A stretch of DNA of 64,000 bases, taken from positions 682,001-746,000 of the forward strand of contig CAVYWO010000020.1 in the NCBI GenBank assembly GCA_963772295.1. Reading direction: 5' to 3'. The position numbers and the translations under genes were made by a program. Positions 26,790 to 35,671 of the stretch are shown piece after piece (within the stretch, counting starts at the first letter, position 1; the number at the start of each line of letters is the position of its first letter). The notes under the pieces were generated by a model. It was given only the letters and a program-made list of their open reading frames with translations. It made no database searches and was not told the origin of the DNA. This DNA is from AP-15 sp963772295 (GTDB taxonomy: Bacteria; Pseudomonadota; Alphaproteobacteria; ATCC43930; CGMCC-115725).

Positions 26790-27705
26790 ATGGCCCTGAA
26801 GGGTCCGGCTCGGCGTCTCCTTGCCGCATCGCTCGCCCGAGGCGCTGTCGGCGCCGATGGTGCGCGCGGCAGCGCAGCGGGCCGAAGCGCTCGGCTTTGC
26901 CGATTTGTGGGTGACCGAGAACACGCTCGACCACGTCTTCTCGTTCGACCCGGTCGTCGTTCTGACCTGGGCGGCGGCGGTGACGACACGGATTGGGCTC
27001 GGCGCCTCGGTCGTGGTGTTGCCGGTGCGCCACCCGGCACAAGTCGCGCATCAATGGGCGAGCCTCGACTATTTGAGCGGCGGCCGTGCCATCCTCGGGC
27101 TCGGTCTCGGCCGCGACCACCACTATGCCCAGTTTCAGGTCCCGACTGCGCATCGCGTCCGGCGCTTCGTCGAGGGCGTCGCGCTGATCCGGGCGCTGTG
27201 GAGCGGACATGAAGTCGATTACCGCGGCAGGATCTTTCGCTTCGCCGGCGGCCCGATGCTGCCGCAGCCGGTACAGCCGCGGTCGCTGCCGATCTGGCTC
27301 GGGGTCGGTCATCCCGATGCGCTGTGCCGTGCCGCGCGCATCGCCGACGGCTGGATGGGTGCGGGCGGGTCGAGCACCGCCGCCTTTGCCCAGGCGGTGC
27401 CGGTCCTGCGCGCCGCACTGGAGAAGGCAGGGCGTGACCCGACCGTCTACCCGATCTCGAAGCGCGTCTTCATCGCCGTCGACGAGCGACCGGAGGCGGC
27501 GCGGGCCGAGCTCGATCGCTGGTTCACCATCGTCTACCACAACCCCGCGGGCACCGACGCCGCGGGCATCTACGGCACCCCGGAGCAGGTAGCCGAGCGC
27601 TTGCAGGAACTCTTAGCGATGGGGGCCAACCATCTGTTGTTGAACCCGGTCTCGCGCCATCTCGATCAGCTCGAGGCATTGGCCGCGGTCGTCGGGTTGG
27701 CGTAG
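26790..27705 (+). CDS. Luciferase-like (LLM class) flavin-dependent oxidoreductase, 5' frameshift
   Basis: About 300 residues of a bacterial-luciferase-family F420/FMN oxidoreductase: ALGFADLWVTENTLDHVF, GASVVVLPVRHPAQVAHQWA, LSGGRAILGLGLGRDHHYAQ. The expected start is ATG 26790 (MALK), but the frame then needs the loss of one G in the GGG at 26801-26803 to continue VRLGVSLPHRSPEAL. As written, translation from 26790 terminates in another frame, and the only in-frame start is a weak TTG at 26821. This is either a real inactivating insertion or a sequencing error. It ends 11 bases before a methyltransferase. Confidence 0.82.
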
Positions 27706-27716
27706 GAGTTCGGCCG

Positions 27717-28469
27717 ATGACAGCCAGCATGTCAGACCCGGTCAAACAGCGGGTCGCCGCCCATTGGAACCGGCGCGCGGCGCATTTCGACGAGGATTTC
27801 GGCCACAGCATCGGCAGCCCGGAGGAGCGCGCCGCCTGGGACCGCGTCCTCGCTCTCTGCCTGCCGCAACAGGGCCCGCTCGACGCCCTCGACATCGGCT
27901 GCGGCACCGGGTTTTTGTGCTTCGAACTCTTGATCCGCGGCCATCGCGTCACCGGCGTCGATTTCGCCCCGACGATGCTCGAGCGGGCGCGGGCGAAAGC
28001 GGCGGAACGCGGCGCCTCGATCGGCTTCGAGCAAGCCGACGCCGAGGCACTGCCGTTCGCATCCGCGAGCTTCGATCTTGCGGTCAGCCGGCATCTGTTA
28101 TGGACATTGCCGCATCCCGAGGCGGCGATCGACGAGTGGGTTCGCATCTTGCGACCGGGCGGCAGGCTCGTCGTCGTCGACAGCCAGGCAGATGTCGGCG
28201 CCGCGCCGCGACCGCAGGTCGACGCCCGGCTAAGCGCCGAATACGCCGGAATCGGCGACCGCCTGCCGTTCTTCGGCGGCCGTTCGCAGCAGGAAATCGA
28301 GCAGCTCCTCGCCGGTCGCGGGCTCGTCGACGTCAACGGCGACCCGTTCCTCGATCTCGTCGCGGCGCAGGATCAGCGGGTGGCGGCGGAAGGCCGCGAG
28401 AGGCGCAGCCGCCGGCGCTACGCAGTCTGGGGCGACGTCCCGCGCCGAGCCGAAAAATCGCAACCATGA
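27717..28469 (+). CDS. Class I SAM-dependent methyltransferase
   Basis: A 250-residue Methyltransf_11/25 type protein. Motif I is LDIGCGTGFLCFELL, motif II GVDFAPTMLERARAK, post-II ADAEALPFASASFDLAV, and motif III LRPGGRLVVVDS. The C-terminal third is Arg-rich (GRERRSRRRYAV). The stop codon overlaps an upstream candidate start of the SMP-30 gene (ATGA). The family gives no acceptor. It belongs to a plus-strand run with the LLM oxidoreductase and the SMP-30 lactonase. Confidence 0.9.
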   Translation: MTASMSDPVKQRVAAHWNRRAAHFDEDFGHSIGSPEERAAWDRVLALCLPQQGPLDALDIGCGTGFLCFELLIRGHRVTGVDFAPTMLERARAKAAERGASIGFEQADAEALPFASASFDLAVSRHLLWTLPHPEAAIDEWVRILRPGGRLVVVDSQADVGAAPRPQVDARLSAEYAGIGDRLPFFGGRSQQEIEQLLAGRGLVDVNGDPFLDLVAAQDQRVAAEGRERRSRRRYAVWGDVPRRAEKSQP

Positions 28470-28483
28470 CCGGAGGATCGACA

Positions 28484-29413
28484 ATGACACCGTCGGCAAA
28501 GCGGATTGAGCGGTTCGCCGATGCACTCGATCGGATCGTCTCGATCTCGGCGACGATCCATGACCTCGCCGACGGGTTCGGCGGGCCCCGGGGTCCGGCC
28601 GAAGGCCCGCTGTGGTGGCATGAAGGCGGGTATCTGCTGTTCAGCGACATCCACCACGACCGGCGCATGAAATACGAGCCCGGCCGGGGCGTATCGGTGG
28701 TCCAGGAGCCGACCAACCGGGCCAACGGGCTGACCCGCGACCGGCAGGGCCGGCTGATCGCCTGCGAGCACGACAGCCGGCGCGTGACGCGCCAGGAACA
28801 CGACGGCAGCATCACCGTCGTCGCCCACAGCTTTCAGGGGCGGCAGCTGAACCGCCCGAACGACGTCGTCGTCAAATCCGACGGCTCGATCTATTTCACC
28901 GACCCGTGGAGCAGCCCGGCGGCCCCGCAGGAATGGGATCTGACCTTTTCCGGCGTCTACCGCGTGAGCCCGGATCTCGGCACGATGAGCCTGCTCATCG
29001 CCGACTTCGTGTTGCCGAACGGGCTCGCCTTTTCACCCGACCAGGACGTGCTCTACATCAACGATTCCCGGCGCGGCCACATCCGGGCCTTCGACCTCCT
29101 GCCGAGCGGGATGCTAGCAAGGCAAACCGACCGCGTCTTCGCCGACCTCAAGGGCGCCGAGCCCGGCGTGCCCGACGGCATGAAGGTCGATGTCGACGGC
29201 AATGTCTACTGCGGCGGCGCCGGCGGCTTGTGGATCATCGACCCGAACGGCAGGAAGCTCGGCCGCATCGTCCATGGCGCGCCGGCCACGACCAACCTCG
29301 CCTTCGGCGGCGACGACTGGAGGACCCTCTATTTCACCAGTCGCAACCATCTGGGCGCGGTTGCCGTCAACATCGCCGGCATCCCGGTCCCGGCACCGGC
29401 CCGGACGACATAG
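28484..29413 (+). CDS. SMP-30/gluconolactonase/LRE family protein
   Basis: A 309-residue six-bladed beta-propeller. Recognisable strands are AEGPLWWHEGGYLLFSDI, RLIACEHDSRRVTR, LNRPNDVVVKSDGSIYFTDP (metal-binding Asn and Asp), LPNGLAFSPDQDVLYIND and PDGMKVDVDGNVYCGG. It is a divalent-metal lactonase of unknown sugar or phenolic lactone specificity. The ATG at 28484 is favoured over 28466 because GGAGGA lies seven bases upstream. It is cytoplasmic, with no signal peptide. Confidence 0.92.
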   Translation: MTPSAKRIERFADALDRIVSISATIHDLADGFGGPRGPAEGPLWWHEGGYLLFSDIHHDRRMKYEPGRGVSVVQEPTNRANGLTRDRQGRLIACEHDSRRVTRQEHDGSITVVAHSFQGRQLNRPNDVVVKSDGSIYFTDPWSSPAAPQEWDLTFSGVYRVSPDLGTMSLLIADFVLPNGLAFSPDQDVLYINDSRRGHIRAFDLLPSGMLARQTDRVFADLKGAEPGVPDGMKVDVDGNVYCGGAGGLWIIDPNGRKLGRIVHGAPATTNLAFGGDDWRTLYFTSRNHLGAVAVNIAGIPVPAPARTT

Positions 29414-29437
29414 CGGACGGGGGCGAGGCCGGCGGTC

Positions 29438-30392
29438 GTGTCGGCCCCGATCCTGGGCGCCGATCCCGAAACGGTCGCGCACGCCGCGGCCATGCTGCGC
29501 GACGGGCGCCTCGTTGGCTTCCCGACCGAGACCGTCTATGGGCTTGGCGGCGACGCGACCAACGAATACGCCGTCGCTGCGATCTTTGCCGTCAAGGGCA
29601 GGCCGAGCTTCAACCCCCTGATCGTGCATGTGCCGGGTCTGGCCGAGGCCGAGGCGTTCGCGATCTTCGACGCGCGGGCCCGCAAACTTGCCGCGGATTT
29701 CTGGCCGGGGCCGCTGAGCCTCGTCCTGGCGCGCCGCCCCGACAGCGGGCTCTCGCTGTTAGCCTCGGCCGGGCTCGACACGGTGGCGATCCGCGTCCCG
29801 TCGCACCCGGTCGCCCAAGCCATGCTGCGCGCCGCCGCGCGACCGGTCGCCGCCCCCTCGGCGAACCGGTCGGGCCGGTTGAGCCCGACCGCGGCGGGCC
29901 ATGTCGCCGAGGAGCTCGGGGACGCGGTGGCGCTGATCCTCGATGGCGGGCGCTGCCGGGTCGGCCTCGAATTCGACGGTGCTTGACCTGACCGGCGCCA
30001 CGCCGGTGCTGCTGCGGCCGGGCGGCGTCGCGCGCGAGGCGCTGGCGGCATTGCTCGGCCCGGTCGGCCGCCCATCCGCGGCCGCGATCAAATCGCCCGG
30101 GATGCTGGCGAGCCATTACGCCCCCGCCCTGCCGCTGCGGTGCGACGCGGTCGAAGCGCGCCCCGGTGAGTTGTTGCTGGCCTTCGGCCCGAGGCCGCCG
30201 CCCGGTTTCGCCGAAGTTTTGTGGCTCAGCCGCTTGGGCGATCTCGCCGAGGCGGCGGCCAATCTTTTCACGATGCTGCGCCGGCTCGACCGGCCGCCCT
30301 TTACCGGGATCGCGGTCATGCCGATCCCCGAACACGGTCTAGGCCGGGCGATCAACGACCGGCTGCGCCGCGCCGCCGCCCCGCGCGTATGA
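29438..30392 (+). CDS. Threonylcarbamoyl-AMP synthase (Sua5/TsaC), split by one frameshift
   Basis: The two halves together make a Sua5-type protein of about 317 residues. The YrdC domain has FPTETVYGLGGDA, the lysine-rich KGRPSFNPLIVH and APSANRSGRLSPT. The C-terminal Sua5 part has the typical SPGMLASHYAPALPL. At about 29971-29974 the sequence reads GAATTCG where GAATCG would give the expected GLESTVLDL; one extra T sends the frame to a stop at 29986. The enzyme makes L-threonylcarbamoyladenylate for t6A37 of ANN-decoding tRNAs. That function is normally essential, so a sequencing error is more likely than true loss. GTG start at 29438. Confidence 0.88.
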
Positions 30393-30432
30393 CCGCAACG
30401 TGGGCCGGATATCCGATCAACTTTCCCGCTGT

Positions 30433-30651
30433 TCACCAGCGCGGGGCGCAATGAGCGGCCCTAAACTTGCCGTGCCGGGCATAGCCGTCCGGTTCCCAGT
30501 AGTAACCGGGAGGACAGGTGGGTGCAGCCGAGGTGGCTTGCCGCCCGCTAATGGCTGAGCCCTGATCCGCTGCAACGGGCGCTGCGCTCGCCGAGAGCGG
30601 GATTGCTGTCGCGATCAGGGCGCCAGCTAGAGAGAGGGCAGGCAATTTCAT
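30433..30651 (-). CDS. Small secreted protein with CPPGYYWEPDGY motif
   Basis: A 72-residue protein from ATG 30651, preceded by GGAGAAG. A clear signal peptide (KLPALSLAGALIATAIPLSASAAP) is followed by a short linker and the conserved C-terminal CPPGYYWEPDGYARHGKFR and AHCAPRW. Two Cys may form a disulfide. I know this pattern only as a small exported protein of alphaproteobacteria with no assigned role. An earlier start at 30711 is possible but would mask the signal peptide. Confidence 0.7.
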   Translation of the reverse strand: MKLPALSLAGALIATAIPLSASAAPVAADQGSAISGRQATSAAPTCPPGYYWEPDGYARHGKFRAAHCAPRW

Positions 30652-30878
30652 TTCGCTTCTCCAAATGCATCCGCGGCGGACCTCCGCGCCCGACAAAGGG
30701 CGGGTCCGCACCGAAATAGTTAGGCTCCTGCAGGCCGGCGTCGAGTTAACCTCGTAAAAACGAGTGAAAATATCACTTGAACTTTTTTGACTGCTTCATA
30801 GGCGACCGCGATCCGCAGCAACCGCTGCAGCGCGCCCGGCGAGCGAGAGGGCTCGGTTGATTTGCGGTGCCGGCTAGG

Positions 30879-31757
30879 CTAAGGCCAGGCTGCGAGCGGC
30901 GGCAGCGACATCAGGATCGCCTCGACATTGCCGCCGGTCTTGAGCCCGAATTGGGTGCCGCGGTCGTAGAGCAGGTTGAATTCGGCATAGCGGCCGCGGC
31001 GGACGAGCTGATGGCGGCGCTGCTCGTCGGTCCAGGGCCGGCGCATCCGTTGCCGCACGATCGCCGGATAAACCGCGAGAAAGGCCTCACCGACCGCCCG
31101 GACAAAGTCGAAATCGCGCTCCCAGTCGCCGCCGTCGAGATAGTCGAAGAAGATCCCGCCGGCGCCGCGCGGCTCGCCGCGATGCTTCAAGAAGAAATAC
31201 TCGTCGCACCACGCCTTGAAGCGGCGATGGCAATCCGGGTCGTAACCGTCGCAGGCGGCGGCGAGGGCGGCATGAAACGCCTCGGCCGCCTCCAGATCAG
31301 GATAGATCGGGGTCAAATCGGCGCCGCCGCCGAACCAACTGCGGCTGGTGACGATAAAGCGCGTGTTCATATGCGCCGCCGGCACCAGCGGCGAGCACAG
31401 ATGGGCGACGAGCGAGATCCCGCCGGCATAAAAGCGGGGGTCCGTCTGGGCGCCGGGAATGTCGTTGCGGAACTCGGGCGAGAATTCGCCCGATACGGTC
31501 GAAATATTGACCCCGACCTTCTCGAAGACGGCGCCGTGCATCAGCGCCATGGTGCCGCCGCCGCCGCCGCCCGAGCGTTCCCAGTCGCGGCGCGTGAACC
31601 GGCCGGGTGCCAGACCGTCGGCGCGCGCGCCCGCAAATTCGTCCTCGATCGCCTCGAAGGCCGCTGCGATCCGGTCGCGCAGTGCGGCAAACCAGCGCTC
31701 GGTCCGGGCACAGCGTTCGGGATCGGGTGGAAACGCCAAAGGTCCGACGCTCATCAT
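30879..31757 (-). CDS. hemF: Oxygen-dependent coproporphyrinogen III oxidase
   Basis: A 292-residue HemF. Family landmarks are RRDWERSGGGGGGTMALMHG, KVGVNISTVSGEF, HMNTRFIVTSRSWFGGGADL, WCDEYFFLKHRGEPRGAGGI, RRPWTDEQRRHQLVRRGRY and EFNLLYDRGTQFGLKTGGN. It oxidatively decarboxylates coproporphyrinogen III to protoporphyrinogen IX in the cytoplasm, using O2. The start is ATG 31757 (or the next ATG, 31754); it overlaps the trmL stop, so the pair is translationally coupled. Upstream in-frame sequence belongs to trmL read in another frame. Confidence 0.96.
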   Translation of the reverse strand: MMSVGPLAFPPDPERCARTERWFAALRDRIAAAFEAIEDEFAGARADGLAPGRFTRRDWERSGGGGGGTMALMHGAVFEKVGVNISTVSGEFSPEFRNDIPGAQTDPRFYAGGISLVAHLCSPLVPAAHMNTRFIVTSRSWFGGGADLTPIYPDLEAAEAFHAALAAACDGYDPDCHRRFKAWCDEYFFLKHRGEPRGAGGIFFDYLDGGDWERDFDFVRAVGEAFLAVYPAIVRQRMRRPWTDEQRRHQLVRRGRYAEFNLLYDRGTQFGLKTGGNVEAILMSLPPLAAWP

Positions 31758-32224
31758 TCGGGAAATTGCGGCACCGGAAACTGCGATGTTTGCCGCAAGG
31801 CCTCGGCAAGGGCGATGGCGCCGGCGAGGGCGACGTTGAGCGAGCGGGCCGGCGGCGAGAGCGGGATCACGACCCGCGCATCGGCGCGGCGATGCACGCA
31901 TTCGGGAACCCCGCCGCTCTCGCGGCCGAGCAGGATCGTGTCGGCCGCGGCGAAGGAGAAATCATGGAGCGCCGCGCTGCCCGCTGTGGTCAACAAGACC
32001 AGTCGCGAAGAATGCGGCAATGCCCCGAGGAAGGCGGCCCATGAGGCGTGGCGGCGCAGCCGCGCCAGCGCCAGATAGTCGAGCCCGGCGCGCCTGAGGC
32101 GCCGGTCGTCGAACAGAAAGCCGCACGGTTCGATCACATCGACGGCGACCCCGAGACAAGCCGCCAGCCGCAGCAAGGCGCCGGTGTTCTGCGGAATGTC
32201 CGGCTCGTAGAGCGCCAGACGCAA
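31754..32224 (-). CDS. trmL: tRNA (cytidine(34)-2'-O)-methyltransferase
   Basis: A 156-residue SPOUT-fold methyltransferase. It starts MRLALYEPDIPQNTGALLRL, the TrmL/SpoU motif with conserved Asn. Knot motifs follow as FSFAADTILLGRESGGVPE and VVIPLSPPARSLNVALAGAI. It 2'-O-methylates the wobble nucleotide of tRNA-Leu isoacceptors. It lies between a Tag-like glycosylase (3 bases upstream) and hemF (overlapping), in a conserved-looking alphaproteobacterial order. Confidence 0.95.
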   Translation of the reverse strand: MRLALYEPDIPQNTGALLRLAACLGVAVDVIEPCGFLFDDRRLRRAGLDYLALARLRRHASWAAFLGALPHSSRLVLLTTAGSAALHDFSFAAADTILLGRESGGVPECVHRRADARVVIPLSPPARSLNVALAGAIALAEALRQTSQFPVPQFPE

Positions 32225-32227
32225 GGC

Positions 32228-32902
32228 TCAATCCTCGACCGAGGCGGCGAGGATCAGGCTTAATTGGCAGAGAGGCCGGCCGGTCTCGGTCGCCCAGGCG
32301 TTGAAGCAGCATTGAGTTGCCGCGCGGTCCCCGCGGTTTTTCGGCGGCGCCGCGATCGCACCCCAGTGCTGCAGCGCGGCGATGACCGAATGCGTCAGGA
32401 TAAAGCTGTCCTTGCCGACCATACGCAAAAAGCTCGGCCCGGAATTGCCGCCCATTTGGCTGAACCGCTTGGCGAGCGCCTCCCACAACCCGACGATGTC
32501 GGAGCCCGGCCACCGGGCGAGCCAGGCACCGAAGCTGCCGTGCTCCTCGGCAATGGCTAGCATCGCCGCGGCGTTGTCGCGCACCGCCTTGAGCTTCCCC
32601 CAATGTCGAATCAGCCTTCTATCGGCGAGCAGCGCTTCGAGCGCCTCGTCCGACATCGCCCGCACCCGGCGCGGCTCGAAGCCGGCAAAGACTTCCTCGA
32701 AGGCTGGCCACTTGGCGTCGACGAGGCTGTGCTTGAGCCCGGCGCGAAACACCCGCAGCGACAGCTGCGAGAGATAGCGGTCGTCGCCCAAGGCGCTGAG
32801 CTCGTCCGGCGAACGCGGCAGCGGCAGGTGCGCCTCGAATGCGGCGCCGCCGCGGCGGGCTCGTGCCGCGGCGAGGATCGGGGCGAAGGGCGAGGTTGTC
32901 AT
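32228..32902 (-). CDS. DNA-3-methyladenine glycosylase I-like protein
   Basis: A 224-residue member of the Tag (HhH-GPD) superfamily, divergent type. Visible features are SQLSLRVFRAGLKHSLVDAK, WPAFEEVFAGFEPRRV, RRLIRHWGKLKAVRDNAAAM and RFSQMGGNSGPSFLRMVGKD. The zinc-binding Cys/His set of E. coli Tag is not evident. It would remove alkylated purines in base excision repair. First gene of the glycosylase-trmL-hemF run. Confidence 0.82.
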   Translation of the reverse strand: MTTSPFAPILAAARARRGGAAFEAHLPLPRSPDELSALGDDRYLSQLSLRVFRAGLKHSLVDAKWPAFEEVFAGFEPRRVRAMSDEALEALLADRRLIRHWGKLKAVRDNAAAMLAIAEEHGSFGAWLARWPGSDIVGLWEALAKRFSQMGGNSGPSFLRMVGKDSFILTHSVIAALQHWGAIAAPPKNRGDRAATQCCFNAWATETGRPLCQLSLILAASVED

Positions 32903-33034
32903 CGGCTTCCGACGGCCCGGAATTAGCGCGCGCCGGCGGTGCCTTCGTCAATCCAATTCGCCGGCGACACGCGGATTGACGCCGCGCCGGCCGCGGATCA
33001 GGTTGGTCGGCGATGCTGCCGCGGAGGTCACCCG

Positions 33035-34321
33035 ATGAAGCTGATGTGGTTTCACCTGATGCCCTACACCGAATTGCCGGAGGATTTCCGGGAGAAGCAC
33101 CCTTCGGTGTGGGTCGACATCCATTCCTCGCTGTTCGACCCGCGGCGCGCCCATCACATGTACAACGACTTCATGGACGAGCTCGAATTCGCCGCGCAGA
33201 GCGGCTTTGACGCGGTCTGCGTCAACGAGCACCACTCGAACGGCTACGGGCTGATGCCGTCGCCCAATCTCATCGCCGCGGCGCTGGCCCGGCGGACGAC
33301 CGACACCGCCTTGTGCGTGATGGGCAATTCCCTGGCGCTCTACAACCCGCCGACACGGGTCGCCGAGGAATTCGCGATGCTCGACTGCATCTCGGGCGGA
33401 CGGCTGATCGCCGGCTTTCCGGTCGGCACGCCGATGGACACCTGTTTTGCCTACGGCCAGAACCCCTCGCTGCTGCGCCAGCGCTATCTGGAGGCGCACG
33501 ACCTCGTCCTGCGCGCCTGGACCGAAGCCGAGACCTTTGCCTGGAACGGCCGCTTCAACCAGCAGCGCTACGTCAACATCTGGCCGCGGCCGGTGCAAAA
33601 GCCGCACCCGCCGGTGTGGGTCCCGGGCGGCGGCTCGGTCGAGACTTGGCGGTGGTGCGCCGAGATGGACTATGTCTACGCCTATCTCTCGTATTTCGGC
33701 GCCAAGGACGGCCGCGCCACGATGCAGGGCTTCTGGGACGTGATGGCCAAGCTCGGCAAGGACCGCAACCCGTACCGCGCCGGCTTTTTGCAATTCGTCG
33801 GCGTCGCCGAGAACCGCGCCGAGGCGATGCGCCTCTACCGTGAGCCAGCCGAGTATTTCTATGGCCGCTGCCTGCGCGTCGACCCGCGCTGGGCAATGCC
33901 GCCCGGTTATATCACCGAGGCGACGCAACGCGCCGGCATCGAGGGCCAGATCGGCCGCGCCGCCAGCCTCAGCGCGCGGCAGGCGGCGCGGGCCACGACC
34001 CGCATGGAGGACATCGTCGAGCGCGGCTATGTGATCGTCGGTTCGCCCGACGAGGTCGCGTCCCAATTGACCGAGGTCGCCATCGACCTCAATGTCGGCC
34101 ATCTGATGCTGCTCTTGCAGTTCGGCAGCATGGACAAGGAACTCGCCGCCTACAACACGAGGCTTTTCGCCGAGCAGGTGCTGCCGCGGCTCCAGCCGCT
34201 GTTCGCCGAATGGGAGGACCGCTGGTGGCCGCAGCCGATGCCGGCGGGCGAGCGGGCGCCCGTGCCGGCGGGCGAGCGGGCGCCCGTGCCGGCGGTCGAG
34301 GCGGCGCTCGCGGCCGAATAG
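33035..34321 (+). CDS. LLM class flavin-dependent oxidoreductase
   Basis: A 428-residue bacterial-luciferase-like monooxygenase. It starts MKLMWFHLMPYTELPEDFRE; the flavin-barrel strands include VCVNEHHSNGYGLMPSPNLI, EEFAMLDCISGGRLIAGFPV and WVPGGGSVETWRW. The ATG at 33035 follows GGAGG. The last 25 residues contain a duplicated octapeptide (PAGERAPV twice) from a 24-bp tandem repeat, outside the catalytic fold. Substrate unknown; such proteins oxidise aldehydes, sulfonates or terpenoids with FMNH2 and O2. It stands alone between oppositely oriented genes. Confidence 0.9.
   Translation: MKLMWFHLMPYTELPEDFREKHPSVWVDIHSSLFDPRRAHHMYNDFMDELEFAAQSGFDAVCVNEHHSNGYGLMPSPNLIAAALARRTTDTALCVMGNSLALYNPPTRVAEEFAMLDCISGGRLIAGFPVGTPMDTCFAYGQNPSLLRQRYLEAHDLVLRAWTEAETFAWNGRFNQQRYVNIWPRPVQKPHPPVWVPGGGSVETWRWCAEMDYVYAYLSYFGAKDGRATMQGFWDVMAKLGKDRNPYRAGFLQFVGVAENRAEAMRLYREPAEYFYGRCLRVDPRWAMPPGYITEATQRAGIEGQIGRAASLSARQAARATTRMEDIVERGYVIVGSPDEVASQLTEVAIDLNVGHLMLLLQFGSMDKELAAYNTRLFAEQVLPRLQPLFAEWEDRWWPQPMPAGERAPVPAGERAPVPAVEAALAAE
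34241..34288 (+). repeat. 24-bp tandem repeat, two copies, in the LLM gene tail
   Basis: Two identical copies of CCGGCGGGCGAGCGGGCGCC plus CGTG at 34241-34264 and 34265-34288. Each encodes PAGERAPV; a third, degenerate copy starts PAVEA. Being a multiple of three, copy-number change would keep the frame. Confidence 0.9.
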
Positions 34322-34329
34322 AACTAAGG

Positions 34330-34827
34330 TTACGATACGAGACAGCTCTCCGGCATATCGCGGGTGCCGGGCTTGGGCGGCGGCGCATCGTATGGCACGC
34401 CCTCCTCCGGACCGGCGCCGATCTTGACGACCCCAATGACGACTGCCGGTTTGTCGGGGTCGTTGCCGGTGAGGATCGTGCCGCCCGAGACCCGCTCCTT
34501 GCGCGCCGGCCAGATCATCTGAAACCGTTCGAACCGGAGGCCGGTGCCGCTCGGAATAAAGACCGTCGAGGACAACAGAAAGCCGTGGCCGGCGATTTCC
34601 GGGCCGATCGCCTGCCCGGTCTGGGCCCAGACCACCCGGTCGCCCTTGAACCAGGCGTTCAGCGCCTTGGTGTCGTCGTGCTTGCCGTCGCCCCACAAGG
34701 CGAGGCCCGCCGCCTCGCAGTCCGGTTTCTCGGCCGCCCCTGAGGGCGGCATGGCGAGTGCCAGAAACAGCAGCGACGCGGCGACAAGCCATCGCGCCGG
34801 AACGGTTCGGCCCGCTGCGCCGCTCAT
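34330..34827 (-). CDS. Secreted protein of unknown function, pectate-lyase-like N-terminus
   Basis: A 165-residue protein with a signal peptide (WLVAASLLFLALAMPPSGAAE). The mature start GLALWGDGKHDDTKALNAWF resembles the opening turn of pectate lyase/glycosyl hydrolase 28 parallel beta-helices (GDGxxDDT). FLLSSTVFIPSGTGLRFERF fits a following coil. The chain is far too short for a complete beta-helix enzyme, so it is a truncated or minimal relative. No function assigned. Confidence 0.6.
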   Translation of the reverse strand: MSGAAGRTVPARWLVAASLLFLALAMPPSGAAEKPDCEAAGLALWGDGKHDDTKALNAWFKGDRVVWAQTGQAIGPEIAGHGFLLSSTVFIPSGTGLRFERFQMIWPARKERVSGGTILTGNDPDKPAVVIGVVKIGAGPEEGVPYDAPPPKPGTRDMPESCLVS

Positions 34828-34921
34828 TGCCGCGCTCCAACCTCACCGCCATCTGGATAGACCATCTTCGCACGGGCCGGCGCGGCATTCAACCGCGCCG
34901 GCGGCGGGAACCGGCTTCACT

Positions 34922-35650
34922 TCAAAGCAATAGCTCGGGCAGCGACCGGATGATGCGGTCGGGTCGTGCCGGCGCATCGGGTGGGAGACCCTGCCCATAG
35001 CCGTCGTGCCAGATCGCATGGATGCCGAGACGCTGCGGCGCCGCCACTTCCCATTCGAGATTGTCGCCGACCATCCAGGTCTCGCTCGGGTCGACGCCCA
35101 GCGCCGCCAGCGCGTGCCGGTAGGCGCGTTCCTCGGGCTTGCCGAAACCGTGCTCGCCTTCGATCTGAACGTGATCGAAGCGGTGCTCCAAGGCAAAGCG
35201 GATCAGCTTGGCGCGCTGCGGCGCCGCTGCACCGTTGGTGACCAGCGCCAGGCGGACGCCCCTTTCCTTGAGGCCGTCGACCGTCTCGTGGGCGCCGGGA
35301 AACATCCGCAATTCGGCCTCGTGCAGCGCGTTATACGCATCCGCGATCGCATCCGACACGGCCCGGCCGGGGACGGCGTGGCCGGACGACGCCAATCCGG
35401 CAAAGGCGGTGGTGACGATCCGGCGGCGCGCCTCGCCTATGCGGTGACGCCAATATTTGTGCCGCGCCGGATCGGCCCACAAAGCGCGCGAGCTGACTTG
35501 GATCGCGTCGATTACAACGGCCGGGGCGACCGGTCCGAGATGCCCGGCCGCGGCGCCGACGACGCGCCGCCACTGCGAGACGGCCGGCCCAAAAGCGACG
35601 ATGAGGGTGTCGTCGAGATCGAACAGAACGGCGCGCGGCAGGGGCGTCAT
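34922..35650 (-). CDS. HAD-IA family hydrolase
   Basis: A 242-residue haloacid-dehalogenase-like phosphatase. Motif I is AVLFDLDDTLIVAF, with both catalytic Asp residues. Motif II is ALVTNGAAAPQRAK, motif III the Lys in GFGKPEERAYRHAL, and motif IV WMVGDNLEWEVAAPQ. The helical cap between I and II is of the YjjG/YihX kind. Substrate unknown, perhaps a nucleotide or sugar phosphate. It stands 22 bases upstream of the MBL-fold gene stop in the minus-strand series. Confidence 0.9.
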   Translation of the reverse strand: MTPLPRAVLFDLDDTLIVAFGPAVSQWRRVVGAAAGHLGPVAPAVVIDAIQVSSRALWADPARHKYWRHRIGEARRRIVTTAFAGLASSGHAVPGRAVSDAIADAYNALHEAELRMFPGAHETVDGLKERGVRLALVTNGAAAPQRAKLIRFALEHRFDHVQIEGEHGFGKPEERAYRHALAALGVDPSETWMVGDNLEWEVAAPQRLGIHAIWHDGYGQGLPPDAPARPDRIIRSLPELLL

Positions 35651-35671
35651 CGGGGAGTCGACCGCATTTCG

